A model generated the notes under the pieces. It did no database searches and had not been told where the DNA came from. It was given only the letters and a program-made list of their open reading frames with translations. A DNA stretch of 64,000 nt, from assembly GCA_030280995.1 (NCBI GenBank), contig JASXTE010000002.1:24215683-24279682 (forward strand), in the 5' to 3' direction. Each line of letters begins with the position of its first letter. Position 1 is the stretch's first letter. The position numbers and the translations under genes were made by a program. Positions 47,541 through 60,468 of this stretch are shown piece after piece. Source of the DNA: Hemileia vastatrix (taxonomy: Eukaryota > Basidiomycota > Pucciniomycetes > Pucciniales > Zaghouaniaceae).

Positions 47541-48771
47541 ATGAAGCACCTCTCTACTAGGAAGCATATTCACTCATCTATATATGCTATCACTTTAACT
47601 TTATTTGCTAACTCTGGTTTGGAAGACACTTTAGCTTATATATCTTTTCTTTCCAAAAAGAGATACATCACGCCAAGGGGGGAAAATCTTTATCATGATC
47701 CCAGATATGATATTGCCTCAATTCTTTAAATTCTTCATTTAAACTTCTCCTGATTCTTTTTTCAAAATTTCTCAACTCATCTCCAATCATCCTATCTTAC
47801 ATAATAATTCCCATAACAAACAGCTTAATTCTGCCTTTAAGCTTGCTGTCCCACTATTTTGCTTTGGTTCAAATGGAAATGGTGCTGCTGTAAGAAGTTT
47901 AGATAATCTCTTTACCATATGATATGGTACTGTCATATTATACACCAAGTGCTGTATTATTGCTATCCATTCTCTCAAGTAACAAACACTTGCTTGGAAG
48001 ACTTCACAACAGCAACTTGAATCCACTCAATTAATGCAAGCTGAAGGTTTCCCTGGCTGTTTAGTTTTTTTTTGATGGTACAACTATAACATTGAGTCAA
48101 AAGCCTACTTATGATGGAAACCATTATTTTGATCATAGAAAAAAGTTTTCTTCAAAATATTCTCAAGTTTCTCATCATTCATGAACTAAATTTTTATATT
48201 CTTTCTAGATACTCTATTGCCATTCAACTTGTGTGCAATGTCAATAAAATTTTTATTGCTTTTCAAAATGGCTTCCCTGGCTCATTTCATAACTCTTCAA
48301 TCTTCCAACAAATGAGGATTTCTTGAAATCCTGACTCATACTTTGATGAATCTAAGTACCTCCTTGAAGACTCAGCATATGCAAGTGGAAAGTATATTAT
48401 ACCTGCTTTCCAAGCTGCACTGTTAGAAAATGACCCAAAAACAACTTTTAATTATCATCCTGCACAATCAAGCGAAAAAATTGAACATGCTATTGGGATT
48501 TTAAAGAAAGATTTTCTAGTCTCCAGGAACTCAAAATCCAATTTTGGAAAAAAATGGATATCAAAACTGCAAATCATTGGATAATGACTTGTGTTATACT
48601 CCACAATATGCTAGCCGATTTAAAGGATGAGTGGAATGGTCTTTATGAAGAAGTGGAACCCAGATATGCACCAGCTCTCCCCTCCCTTGAATCACAAAAA
48701 ATTCTTTCCACTGGAATACACTCTCTCATTATGCCAATCACCCTCAAAAATTTTAAATCACAAAACTTTTA
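47541..48771 (+). pseudogene. Harbinger transposase, decayed copy
   Basis: Starts MKHLSTRKH as in the intact copy and aligns throughout (NLYHDPRYDIASIL, QAEGFPGC, LEDSAYASGKYI, EHAIGILK, TANHWIMTCVILHNMLADL), with multiple frameshifts and stops. The second catalytic Asp region reads LEDSAY. It is non-functional. Confidence 0.88.
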
Positions 48772-48879
48772 ATTTTTTTTCATACTCTCCAAATTTTCAA
48801 CTCTTCTGCTTTATTCACTTGGCTTGGTGTTTTTTTTTTGCATTTTCCTTTTTATTTTAAATTTATGGTGAATGTCTCT

Positions 48880-50125
48880 TTTTTGGATGTCTCATTCATT
48901 TTCATTCACCAGCTCAACATGAAATCACATATTTTCCACTGTTTCTTTTTTTCATTCATCCCTCATTTACTTTTCCTCCTCTCCTCAAACACCTCTCAAA
49001 CAATTTGCCTTCATTTTTTTTTCTCATCACTTCTCTCAAGGTAAGTCATTTTATTCATTTTTTTGATATTTTTTTTGCTAATTATAAAAATAAATTTCCT
49101 TTTTTTTGTTTTATTTTTTTTATTTTTTGTAAGTGGTCCTTTTTTTTGTTTTCAAGGTTAAATTAACTATATTTTTTGTTCTTTCTCTCCCTCATTTATC
49201 TTTATTCTACTCTCCATCATCCCCTCTTTATCCCACCTTTCTCCCCTCCTTGCTATCCTTATTCCCCCCTTTCCCCCTCCTTTGCCCCCTCAATACCCCT
49301 TTTTCTCCCTTTGGTGTTCTAAACACCCTCCCTTTTTCCCTCTTAGGTGTCCTCAACACCACCTCTAGGAATTTTCAGTTGCCCCCCTTTCTTCCTATTG
49401 GTCTCCTGAAAACCCCCCCTCCCCCCTTCCCCCTCTTTTCTCCTACCCCCCTTTCCCCCTCCTTTCATTACTTAATGATTTTCTTAACAAATTTGTAGTT
49501 ATTCCTTAATTTAATAAAAAAATTTTGCAATCATTCATTTTATTAACAAATAATTAGCAATTTGTTAAGAAATAAAAAGGAGGGGGAGGTGAGGTGAGGG
49601 GGGGAGAAAGAGGGGTGGGAGTAATGAGGGGAAGGGGGAGGGGGGGTCTCAGGAGACCAAAGGGGGGAAAAGGGACATGTCTGAGGACACCTAAGGGGAA
49701 AAAAGGGTGAGGGTGTTACAGGTACCAAAGTGGAAAAAGGGGGATGTGGAGGACACCAAACAAGGCAAAAGGGGGGTTTTGAGGACACCAAAAGGAGAAA
49801 AAGGGGGGTTGAGGCAGCCGAGGAGGGAGGGGAAGGGGGTGATTGAGGGGAGAAAAAAAAGAAAGAAAAATAGTCTAACCTTGAAAACCAAAAAAGCACT
49901 TACAGGACAAAAAAGAAAGAAAAAATAAGAATTTGAAAATATAAAAATGAAAATGAAAAAAATGAACTACCTGGAGAGATGAGTTAAGAAAAAAATAGAC
50001 TTCAAATTCTTTCAGGGATGTTTGAGAAGAAGAGGAAAAGGATATGAGGGATGAAAGAAAAAAATAACGGCTGAAAAACTATGTGATAGCTGAAAATATA
50101 TGACTTCATGTTGAGGTGGTGAATG
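48880..50125. repeat. Long imperfect palindrome with minisatellite arms
   Basis: The left arm runs from about 48880 (CAGCTCAACATGAAATCA) to 49500, the right arm from about 49545 to 50125 (GACTTCATGTTGAGGTGG), mirror images of about 600 bp. The inner parts have repeats CCCTCTTAGGTGTCCTCAACACC and their inverse. Pro/Phe-rich or Lys-rich frames over it are artefacts. Confidence 0.8.
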
Positions 50126-50459
50126 GAGTGTGAGGAAGGCATGACTCTTATATGGTATAAAAATGAAAATGATTTACAATGTTTAGAGCTATAAAGTTTT
50201 ATTCTGAAGAGTGCTGTGTATGAATGGGTTGATTCTGAAAAATCAGTGAAATGAGATGTTATGGTGAAATCAGCACTTTTGGTTGAGAAAGTGTGGATTT
50301 GAGTGAAATAAGTGACTTTTTTCATTTTGAAATTCACCAGTGTTGGTGCTTGAGTGTTATGGAAATCCACACTTAAATAAGTGCAGATTTTCTAGAACTA
50401 AAACACCCTAATCAATATATATATAATAACTAGTGCCTTAACCTCCTAAAAATTAGCAT

Positions 50460-51650
50460 ATTCTACCCATAACATAGCTTCTCCCCCTCTTCCCTTGCAC
50501 CCACCCCAGCTCCACCCATCCACATTGCACATACCTGGGCCCCTTCTCCTCACCCCACCCTGGTAAGCTCATTTTTTTTCTTTTTTTCTTCTTTTCTATT
50601 TTAATTCACCTCCACTTCCACCCCACCTGTTTACCCTTTTCCCCAATCACCACTTTCATCCTTGGTATTTGAATGTCTTTTTTTATATATATTAAAACAC
50701 TTTTATCCCCATCTCACCCCTTCCAGCTATCCCCCACATCTGCCTTGACCCACTCAATCAACTCCTTCTACACCCACCTCCACCTCCACCACCTCACACA
50801 CCAACCCACCTCCCTCACCCACTTGCTCAAGTAAAGGTTTACAACACTTTCCCCCATCTGGCAAGGCCCACCTCAGCCTCCACCCATTGATCACCTCATG
50901 CAATACCCACCTGCACCTCCACCCACTTCCACACTACCCCACCTCCCTCACCCACTTGCACAAGTCATTGTTGGCATGTATTTATTTCTTTATTTTTTAC
51001 CCATTAACACCAACTCCCCCCTTCCAGAAACGCCCACCTCCACCTTGACCCACTTGCACACCACCCCACCTCCCTCACCCACTTTCTCAAGTCATCTTTG
51101 GTATGTATTTTTTTTACCCATTAACACCACCTCTCCCATTCCAGAAACTCCCACTTCCACCTCCACCCATTGATCACCTCCTGAAATGCCCAACTCCACC
51201 TCCACCCACTTGCACACCACCCCACCTCCCTCACCCACTTGCACAAGTCCTTGCTGGTATGTATTTAATTTTTAATTTTATTTATTATAATTTTTTACCC
51301 ATTAGCACCACTTCCACCTCCACCAATTGATAACCTCCTGCTATACCCACCTCCCTCCCCACCTCAGCCTCCACCCACTTTCACACCACCCATACATACC
51401 AAAGATCACTTGCTGAAGTCATTATTGGTATGTATTTTTTTACCCATCAACACCACCTCCACACACTGCATCACCACCACACCTCCACTTATCATTTTTA
51501 AGTATTAATTTATTTTTATATTCTTGATTTATATATCCCCATCTCCCCCTTCCAGAAAACTCCCACCTCTGCCTCCACCCACACAATCACCTCTTGCACC
51601 ACTCACCTGACACAAGGGCCACCAATATCTCTACCAATAAGTAAGGGATG
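50460..51650. repeat. Tandem array of CACCTCCACCCACTTGCACA-type units
   Basis: Units of about 125-170 bp share CCCACCTCCCTCACCCACTT, GG(T/C)ATGTATTT and TTTACCCATTAACACCACC. At least four are clear (landmarks near 50967, 51093, 51251, 51421). The Pro/Thr-rich frames are repeat translations. Confidence 0.8.
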
Positions 51651-51664
51651 GGTTCCTTTCTGCC

Positions 51665-51669
51665 CTAAA
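51665..51669. repeat. Target site duplication of Gy-2, left copy
   Basis: CTAAA, repeated at 62514-62518. Confidence 0.9.
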
Positions 51670-52457
51670 TGTCACCAGACAACCTACGCACAGGGTTGAG
51701 GGTGATCCCAAAGTAAGTGAGATAACACGAAGAGGGAAATTACAACTTCAAAGCACAGAGGATTACTTTGAGGAAGTGATTCAAAGATATATCTAGGTTA
51801 CTGACAATGTTTCAAGATAATCTTTGAGGAATAATTAATGTGTATGGTAAGAACACTAACTATTGTGGTAAATCTCACAAAGGGTTGAGACTTAATAATT
51901 AAATATTTGTTATTTTAGGATTTAATGAAATTTACTATGAAGAAAGAAAAGGACAAATATAATAATAGCCTAATAAGAGTTTTACTACTATCACAAATAT
52001 ATTTTATAATTTAATTCTAGAGAATGTTGAACCAAAGTAACCCCCTTTAAATATCCATTTTCCTCCTTGCACTGACCCATTAAACAACCATCCATCATAT
52101 ACCCACAGACACATTTAATTTACCAGAGTTCCCATTTACCAATAATCCAACCTTATAACCCTTATTCTCTTTTCCTACTTCCCAGACCTCCTAATTACTC
52201 TCAGACCCACAATTACACCTTTTTAATATTGCCTTGACTTTAGTGCTAGACCAGGCGTAGATTGCTTCTGTTTGAAAAGGATAAGCATCTTTAATTTTAG
52301 GATATTTTTTTATAATTTTAAATAGTGCAGCTAATTTGAGAACACAATAGAATTAAATTTCACCATGATCACTTTTTGTGCATTGCTAATGGAGTTAGAG
52401 CTTGAATAGAGGAGTAGTTAAGGTACTTTTGCTTCAAGTTTCACATGACACATGAAA
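51670..52457 (-). repeat. Gy-2 3' LTR
   Basis: 788 bp starting TGTCACCAGACAACC; the end has decayed to CACATGAAA where the partner has CGCATGACA. Confidence 0.88.
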
Positions 52458-52467
52458 GATGCCTGGG

Positions 52468-52475
52468 TATAAAAG
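52468..52475 (+). promoter_or_regulatory. TATA box of the Gy-2 antisense gene
   Basis: TATAAAAG within the conserved GATGCCTGGGTATAA block just outside the LTR, 100 bp before the ATG at 52575. Confidence 0.55.
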
Positions 52476-52574
52476 GTGAGATCTGTTAAGCGTGGGAATA
52501 CTTCATTCAAATAACATTTTCCCATCATCTCCTCTTTTTTCTTTTAATTTTAACATTTTTTATTTTAAATTTCA

Positions 52575-53570
52575 ATGCCTGAACACACAAATCCTACACC
52601 TACTCCTCCTCACCCTCCAGCTGATGGGGGGATTACCACTTGGCAATTCAAGACTTACTGCATGGCCTGTGTGGCTATGGATTTATTCTGAGTGGAGAGT
52701 ATGGCGTCTTGAGGTCCTCACAAGAAGTGGGAGTTTTTTCAATGGTGTCAAGTGGCTTGTAACACCCTGGCCCTCAATAATAAGGACGGGATGTTCACCA
52801 AAACAAAATTTTGGTCAATTTCCAACTCAAAGACCATTGTCAAAGATATATGGGATGTGCCCACTACTAGCGATTTGGGTGTGTATGAAATGGAGGGGTT
52901 GAGCCAGGAGGAGAGGTTGGAAATATCTGGTTGGGCTACAGATGTTGCTTCAGTGAAGCAAAGAATGATAGAGAAAGAAGTAGACAAGGGTTTTGAAGGT
53001 GCTTCAGATCAAGCAGTGGAGGGAGCTATTATGCCAAAGAAACAACAACTTATAATCAAGGAGGATGGTGAAGATGAAGTAGATGTGGTGGAGAAAAAAA
53101 CTATTGTTCCTCAAAGTTCACCCTGAATTTGGAGTAAGTGATTTAATTTGGAGGTTATTATTTTGATGGTACTGATTTTTTTGTTTTAGGGTATGGAGAG
53201 CACAGATGAAGTTCACGTAGCATCAACCAGTGGGTCAGTCCCTGAGGTTCCTACCAAGGTTGAACAACCAATTGAAAGTGGGCCGTCAAACACTGAGGAC
53301 ACTAACTTATTGGTCTAAGTCTTGGATCAATTATGGTCAGAGAAACCACACCAAGCTCATTAAATGTCATTTGTCAAGGGTCTAAGTGGAAAGGTCAGGA
53401 AAATTGTGAATTTGGCCTCATATGATATAGTCAAAGAATTGTTGGACATTGGGGAGGTGGTGTTTGCTGAAGGTGATGAAGTGTTTGAGAAGAGTTGAAA
53501 AGGAATTCTGAAACTAATAGAAAAGATGAAGGAATTTATTCAAAGAAAGTTAGAAGAAAAGATAGTTTAG
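52575..53570 (+). pseudogene. Antisense zinc-cluster-like gene of Gy-2, decayed
   Basis: Aligned with the Gy-1 antisense gene from ATG 52575 (PTPTPPHPPADGG) to TAG 53568-53570. Two cysteines of the cluster are lost (Trp and Phe codons), the third is TGA, and another CGA has become TGA. FTKTKFW and IWDV are conserved. The intron (53134-53189) keeps GTAAGT, TACTGAT and TTTTAG although exon 1 carries stops, so the gene was intron-containing before the copies diverged. Confidence 0.8.
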
Positions 53571-54055
53571 GAAAAAAAAGAAAATTTCTTGTTTGTATAT
53601 AGTTTTATCTTGAATATTGTTTTATTTTATTTTTTTTATTATTTTTTTTATTATATAAAAAGAAGAAAAGAAAATAAAAGAAAAAATTGTGTTTTATGTG
53701 AGAAATTTTGAGAGAAGAGAAGAAAAAGAATTATTTAAGAAAGAAAATTTATAGAAAAGAGAATAAAAGAAATTTAGAATTAAATTCAAGATTGATTGTT
53801 GAAGAAAGTTGTTTTGATTGTTTAAGTGTTTTTGATGGTTTAAGTTTTGAAGAAACAGAAATGGAATGAAAATAAAAAGAGTTTGGATGTTGAAAGAAAC
53901 AAATTTTAGAAAAATAATATGATAATGTAATGTGAAATTATTTTTTTGAAATAAAGAAAAAAATGAGTGTTTTTAATATATGTTTTAATTAGTTTGTAAA
54001 CTTTATCATTATTATTTTATTTTATTTTATTTTTTTATTTTATTTTATTTTTAAT
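53571..54055. other. Purine-rich spacer in Gy-2
   Basis: AAGAAA-rich sequence equivalent to 3650-4280 of Gy-1; no gene. Confidence 0.6.
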
Positions 54056-55003
54056 TTTATTCTTATTTTTATATTATTTTTATTTTTATTTTTATTTTTA
54101 TTTTTATTTTTATTTTTATTTTTATTTTTATTTTTATTTTTATTTTTATTTTTATTTTTATTTTTATTTTTATTTTTATTTTTATTTTTATTTTTATTTT
54201 TATTTTTATTTTTATTTTTATTTTTATTTTTATTTTTATTTTTATTTTTATTTTTATTTTTATTTTTATTTTTATTTTTATTTTTATTTTTATTTTTATT
54301 TTTATTTTTATTTTTATTTTTATTTTTATTTTTATTTTTATTTTTATTTTTATTTTTATTTTTATTTTTATTTTTATTTTTATCTTTATTTTTATTTTTA
54401 TTTTTATTTTTATTTTTATTTTTATTTTTATTTTTGTGTTTTATTTTTTATTTTCTATTTTCCATTTTTTATTTTTTATTTTTTATTTTTTATTTTTTAT
54501 AATTTATTATTTTTTATTATTTTATTATTTATTATTTATTATTTTTTATTTTTTATTTTTTATTTTTTATTTTTTATTTTTTATTTTTTATTTTTTATTT
54601 TTTATTTTTTATTTTTTATTTTTTATTTTTTATTTTTTATTTTTTATTTTTTATTTTTTATTTTTTATTTTTTATTTTTTATTTTTTATTTTTTATTTTT
54701 TATTTTTTATTTTTTATTTTTTATTTTTTATTTTTTATTTTTTATTTTTTATTTTTTATTTTTTATTTTTTATTTTTTATTTTTTATTTTTTATTTTTTA
54801 TTTTTTATTTTTTATTTTTTATTTTTTATTTTTTATTTTTTATTTTTTATTTTTTATTTTTTATTTTTTATTTTTTATTTTTTATTTTTTATTTTTTATT
54901 TTTTATTTTTTATTTTTTATTTTTTATTTTTTATTTTTTATTTTTTATTTTTTATTTTTTATTTTTTTTTTATTCTTTATTTTTTATTTTTTATTTTTTA
55001 TTT

Positions 55004-55040
<37 letters not shown>

Positions 55041-55080
55041 ATTTTTTATTTTTTATTTTTTATATTTTTATTTTTTTTAA
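54056..55080. repeat. (ATTTTT)n then (ATTTTTT)n microsatellite
   Basis: About 380 bp of a 6-nt unit followed by about 640 bp of a 7-nt unit. The 214-codon Phe/Tyr/Leu/Ile frame at 54436-55080 is open only because the 7-nt unit happens to encode no stop in that frame. Confidence 0.95.
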
Positions 55081-55139
55081 TTTTTTTAATTTAATTTTAT
55101 TTTATTTTAAAAAATTTTAATTTTAGTTTAAAGAAATAT

Positions 55140-56612
55140 TGTCATCCAGGTTGTCTCAGGAGCCCAGAAAAATGTTATAATACTTTATTGGAACCATAAA
55201 AGGAAATAAATTTATGTATTTATTGTATCTAAAATAAAATATTTTATTGTATAATGAAATTATATAAATATTTTATCAATAAGTAAAATAATTATTATAT
55301 TAATTTTATTATTAAGTAAATTATTTATATACTTACATAAAACATAATATATATCATTTTCTATAACACATAGCACATTTTTATGTATTTAATAGGGTGT
55401 TTCAAAGTTAGAAATTTGTTATTCTTTAAAATGTATTTCACAACACAAAAAGAAAGCCACAAACTCAACATTAATTCTCAGTAAAAAGGTATTTTGGGGG
55501 CACAATATGACATATTTAAATAACAATCATGGTTGATTTGGTGGATAAAAGACGTATTTTGAAATTAAAGATTTCTAACTTTGATACCCCCTAATATTTA
55601 TAAATTAATAATTAATTATTTATAAACATATATTATAAGTGTAATGGTAAATTAAATATATAATGTAATTAAAACTTAATTAATAAAGTTTATATATTAA
55701 ATAAAAATTTTCATTTTTTATTATACATAAATATTGGGCACATTTTGGCCCTTAATTGTGTCAGAAAAATTATTAAATAAGTTAAAACACCTATTTAATA
55801 AAAGGGTATTATAACTCTCACTTTAAATAAGCAATATCATTAAATTAATTACTTTTTTCATTCAAACTAGTTATTTCACTAATTAAATAGTTAAAACAAT
55901 TATTTATTTCTGTTTTATACTAGGTTAAATTGATCACATAAATTGTTGTGTTAAAATAATTTTATTTGTTTCAATTAAAACACTTAAATCTCATTGTAAT
56001 ACCTGTTTTGGATTATTTTACTCACAGATCTTATGTTTCAGACTTATTTAGTTACTCATTATTTTTATTAACTGGTTTGGAAAACTATGGTGGGAAAATT
56101 AGTCTCTTGCTCATGAGTTTAATTATTTGTTTCATGTTTTTCTCTTAATATTTATGTTTTACTTGTATTTTTATATTTTCTTGTTTCACTATATTACTAT
56201 ATTGTATATACTCATTTGTGGCACTTCAGAGGTCCCATCGCCTATATAAAGGCCTTGGGTAATCCCTTTTAGCCCCATCACTTACATTATCTTATCATTT
56301 TTTAAGACATTATTATATTATTTATTTGTGGCGCTTGTCTCCCTATTAGTTGCTTTATTTAATACATTAAAGGTTGCTTTAAGATTTTTAGTATTCAGTA
56401 TTTGATATTTAAGCAGAGAAAAAAATTAAATACTTAATATTTTAATACAGTTTTCCCATTGTCATAATTTCTACCAAAACAAATATCTCATTGTCACTTT
56501 ATCCTTTAGTTCTTTTCTCCCTTCTCTTCATTTATCTTTAAACTTGTTTATATCTCTTTCCTATCTCCTCTTCTACCTTTTATTTTCCTTCTTCTAGAAG
56601 AACTGGCCAATA
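55140..56612 (+). repeat. Solo LTR of the 17-kb element family, nested in Gy-2
   Basis: 1473 bp, begins TGTCATCCAGG and ends ACTGGCCAATA, inverse orientation relative to the LTRs at 25980 and 41818. Flanked by AATAT on both sides (55135-55139, 56613-56617). Contains a 199-bp MITE. A product of LTR-LTR recombination, by structure. Confidence 0.85.
55394..55592. mobile_element. 199-bp Harbinger MITE, copy 2
   Basis: Ends AGGGTGTTTCAAAG and CTTTGATACCCCCT, flanked by AAT (55391-55393, 55593-55595). Same length as 40781-40979. Confidence 0.85.
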
Positions 56613-56839
56613 AATATACAGAAATTAGAAATTGAAGAAGAATAGATAAAAGAATTCAAGATTTAAATAACTATAAAGTTTTAGGTTTAAATTTGAAAGA
56701 TATGTTAAGGATTTAAGATTTCAGGTTTTTTTGAAAAGAAACAGAAAAGGAGAAGAATAAAAAAAAGAAAGAAAGAAAAGAAAAGAAACAGAGAAAGAAA
56801 GAGATAAAAACCAAAGAATTTTAAGTTTTATTTTTTCAA

Positions 56840-59800
56840 GGATATTTTAAATGAGAATATTTGATAAGTTTAGAATAATTAGAAACTTTGATGGCTGGTT
56901 CCCAGGATGTTTTATTAGTGTCATGAAGGTAGTCTTTCCATTCCACATGATATTGAAGTTTCCCTTTGCGCCTTCTTGAATCAGGAATCTGGCTTACTTT
57001 CCACTCTAGATGATCTTTTATTTTGACCAGTTATGGAGGAGGATGGTTCTTGCCTGGGTATATTTCTTGAGCCATTTCCAAGAGAGATACATGAAAAACA
57101 GGATGAATTGATTTCCACTATGGAGGTAGCTTGAGTCAAAATATATTTTTAGAGATTTCAAAATCAGATTAAAATGGACCCAAGCGCTTCTCAGATAGTT
57201 TCCTAGATGGTCAAGCTGTTTGAATATTTTTTGCATCAAGCCATACTTTGTCGCCTGGTTTAAAGAGTGGAGCAGATTTTTGATGTTTTTTGGCCTGTTC
57301 CTTATACCTCTGATTTGCCACTTCCAGGTTAGATTCAAGTTTGACTTGAAGTCATGAAATTCTTCTGCAATAATGTTCAGCAGGATGATTTATTCCTACA
57401 TGAATAAGATTGAATCAAGGATGTCATCCATAGATAGCTTATAAGGGAGATTTTTTTGTTAAAGAATGTGTCAAGTTTTAGTAAGTAAATTTGGCCAATT
57501 ATTACCATGTGGTTGAATTGTCTTGTTTATAATTAACATACATTTGAAGATATTGTTTGAGGATTTGATTGACTCCTTTGGTTTTCCCATCAATTTCAGG
57601 ATGATAAGAGCTAGAAAGATTCTTTTTAATATTTAATTGTCAACATAATTGAGTCCAGAAAGTAGAAACAAACAAAGAACCTCTATCTGAAATAATATCA
57701 TTGGCTTATCCATTTTTAGAAAATACGTGTTCTAGAAATAATTTTTCTAAATCCTCTGATGTCACAGTAGTAACAGTTTTAATAAAAATAGACATTTTAG
57801 AAAATCTATCAACTATAACTAGTATACTATCAAAATTATCTGATGGAGGTAATTGAGAAATGAAATCCATCAAAATTGATTCCCAAGGTTTAGAGGGAAC
57901 TGGAAGTGGTTGAATCAAACCATACTTCCTATGTCAAGTTACCTTGTTCCTACTACATTCATAACAGGCTTTGATATAGGCCTTGATTCCTCTAGTCATT
58001 CCTGGCCAGAAGAAATCCCTTGCTATTAGCTGGTAGGTTTTATCAACCCCAAATTGATCAGATAATGGAGAATCATGTATACTACTGGAAATCCATAATT
58101 TTATATCCTTATCATCGGGGATGATTACTCTACATTTTAAGACTAATAGACCTAATTTGATACTGAATCTTTTGGCCCCTTGCCTCAAGAGTATTTTGTC
58201 TTTTATCCCCATAAAATAATCATCTTTTTATTGAGCTTCTTCAATTTTGGATAGTGGATTTTGACTTTTTTGAGTTGTCATTGTATTGAGTTGATGGGTT
58301 GTTAACATTGATTCATTAAAAATTGATTTGAAATTCTCTGGGTTATTTTTAGCAAATTCCTCCCCCCACTCTGGGTAAACATTGTCCCAACATGATAATA
58401 TATCTTGAAGTACACAATTTTTTCCAGGACAATAGGTATTAGTGAAATAAAATTCAGATAAGAACTCAGCCCATCTGGCTTAACATTGTGTCAAGACTTT
58501 GGAATACATAAAGTATCTTAAACCATTATGATCGATTAAAATTTGAAAAGAACTATTATAGGTGAGAAGAAAAGAATGCCATTTTTTCAGACAATGAATA
58601 ATAGTAAGTAACTTTTTATCATGAATTTCATAACTCAACTCTGCTGCAAGCAATTTGTGTGATTCAAATGCAACAGGATGAAACAATTTTGTTTCAGTAT
58701 TTAATTGGGATACAACCTCTGCAATTGAATAATCACTAGCATCTGTCTCAATGATTGTCAAAGCAGAGGGATTAAAATGTTGTAGAATTGGGGCTGTTGT
58801 ATACGCAGACTTCAATTCTTTGAATTCCTTTTGCACTGTATCAGTGAGAACAAAGGGAATATCTTTTCTAAGAAGAGAAGTGAGATTTGTAATATTTTTA
58901 GAGTAACCTTTAATAAGTCTTCTATAGAAATTCTCAAAACCTCAAAACCCTTGTAAGGATTTTACAGATTTTGGCTCCAGCCATTCCAATATTTTTTTAA
59001 CTTTTCTATCATCCATGAAAAGGCCGTCAGTGGATAATTTAAACACTAGAAATTCAATAGAATTTAGGTGGAATTTGCACTTTGTGTGCTTGTCATAGAG
59101 ATCATGCTCTTGAAGAGAATTGAGAACCTTTTGGACATGTTCAATATGCTCCTCAAGGGTCTTTGAAAAAATAAAATATCATCTTAATAGACAACAACAA
59201 ATTTTTGGAAAAAATTATGAAAGATATCATTGACAAAATTTTGAAAAGTTGAGGGTATGTTACATAACCCAAAAGGCATAAATAGATATTCAAAACTACC
59301 AAACCTAGTGCACATTTCTGTTAAAGTTTCATGGCCTTCAGCAATATGTATAAGGCTGTAAGCATCTCTTAAATCAATTTTAGAGAAGAAATTAGCACCG
59401 CTAAAAAATGTAATAAGTAAAGACATAGGTGGAACTGGATATGTGTTCTTCTTAGTTACTGTGTTGAGTTTTCTATAATCAACACACAACCTAAGACTTC
59501 CATCTTCTTATTAAAGAAAAGAACTGGAGAGCGTGTTGGGGATTTCCTGGCTTGAATGAAACATTTTTCTAAATTCTCTTCAATGTAGTCTCAAAGAACT
59601 TGGGATTCATCCTTTGATAGGGAGTAGACAGGACTTTCCAAAGGTACTGGACCTACTAACTCTATTTGATGATTGTAGGGTCAATGGGGTGGTAGCTTAT
59701 CAGCCTTACGGACTGAAAATACATCATGGAATCTGTGATAAACTTCTAGTAGAGTTGTTTTAATGGCTAAAATGTTGATTTGGTTGTCCTCTTCATTGTT

Positions 59801-60468
59801 GAAGGAGTTTGTCAAGGGTAGACCTGAATTTAGGGAGCAATAAATTTTTACTTTGAGGCTGTTGAAAACCTCTTTGAGTGAAGTAACTGATCTAGAAAGG
59901 TTAGCCAAATTCTCATTTAGAGAAAAATCAGATGGTTGCAAATCACCTGGCAGAGAGATTTCCTCTAGCAGTGCTTGGTCAGACAGGTAGTTTAACTCCC
60001 TATTGAACTGCATTGAAGAATCAGAAATATACTTAGAGCAAGGGGTTATCAATCCCTCTGACCAATTAATTTCAGGATTCCAATGTTTTAAAAAGTCATG
60101 GCAAAGAACGGTATCATCCATTCACAGGTTATCAAAGACTGAAAGTTCCCACTCAAAGGAAGGAAAATTTGGAAAGTTTAAAGCCCATAAAAATTTCTTA
60201 CTAGCCCAATACTTGAGTTCCTCTGATTCAACCAAATAAATTGGAATTCAATTGGTAACTACAAATGTCAGCTTAAGTTTTTTGGAAAAAGATAAACTGA
60301 TAAATGAAATTAAAGCTCCAGAGTCAATGGGACAAATGAAGGGTATATCCTCCTTTAAATGAATAAAACTCAAACATTTAATTGCAACTCCAGTCCTTAA
60401 TAAATGAAGGGTATGTGCACTGGGAGAAATAAAATAGTTTGCTTTGCACACAAGTAAACTATTTTCTA
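56840..60468 (-). pseudogene. pol: Gy-2 pol, decayed
   Basis: Fragments in the same order as Gy-1: protease (PIDSGALISF near 60320), RT (YRKLNTVTKKNTYPVP near 59470; VVY..DD region frame-shifted), RNase H (TDASDYSIAEV, EIHDKKLL, 58836-58480), integrase zinc region and core ([19 protein letters not shown]; 58212-57706) and chromodomain near 56900. Many stops and small indels. Useful mainly for showing ancestral codons at Gy-1 stop positions. Confidence 0.85.

Larger units (their letters stand above)
47138..50409. mobile_element. Chimeric Harbinger element with unlike ends
   Basis: 3272 bp flanked by AAT (47135-47137, 50410-50412). The left end AGGGGGTATCAATGTT and the following transposase pseudogene are family A. 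The right 130 bp, ending AGAACTAAAACACCCT, match the start of the family-B element at 13473 in inverted orientation. It contains a subterminal hairpin, a dead transposase and a long palindrome. Confidence 0.75.

Noticed and set aside
54436..55080. 214-codon frame rich in Phe, Tyr, Ile, Leu
   Set aside because: It is a direct translation of the (ATTTTTT)n microsatellite.
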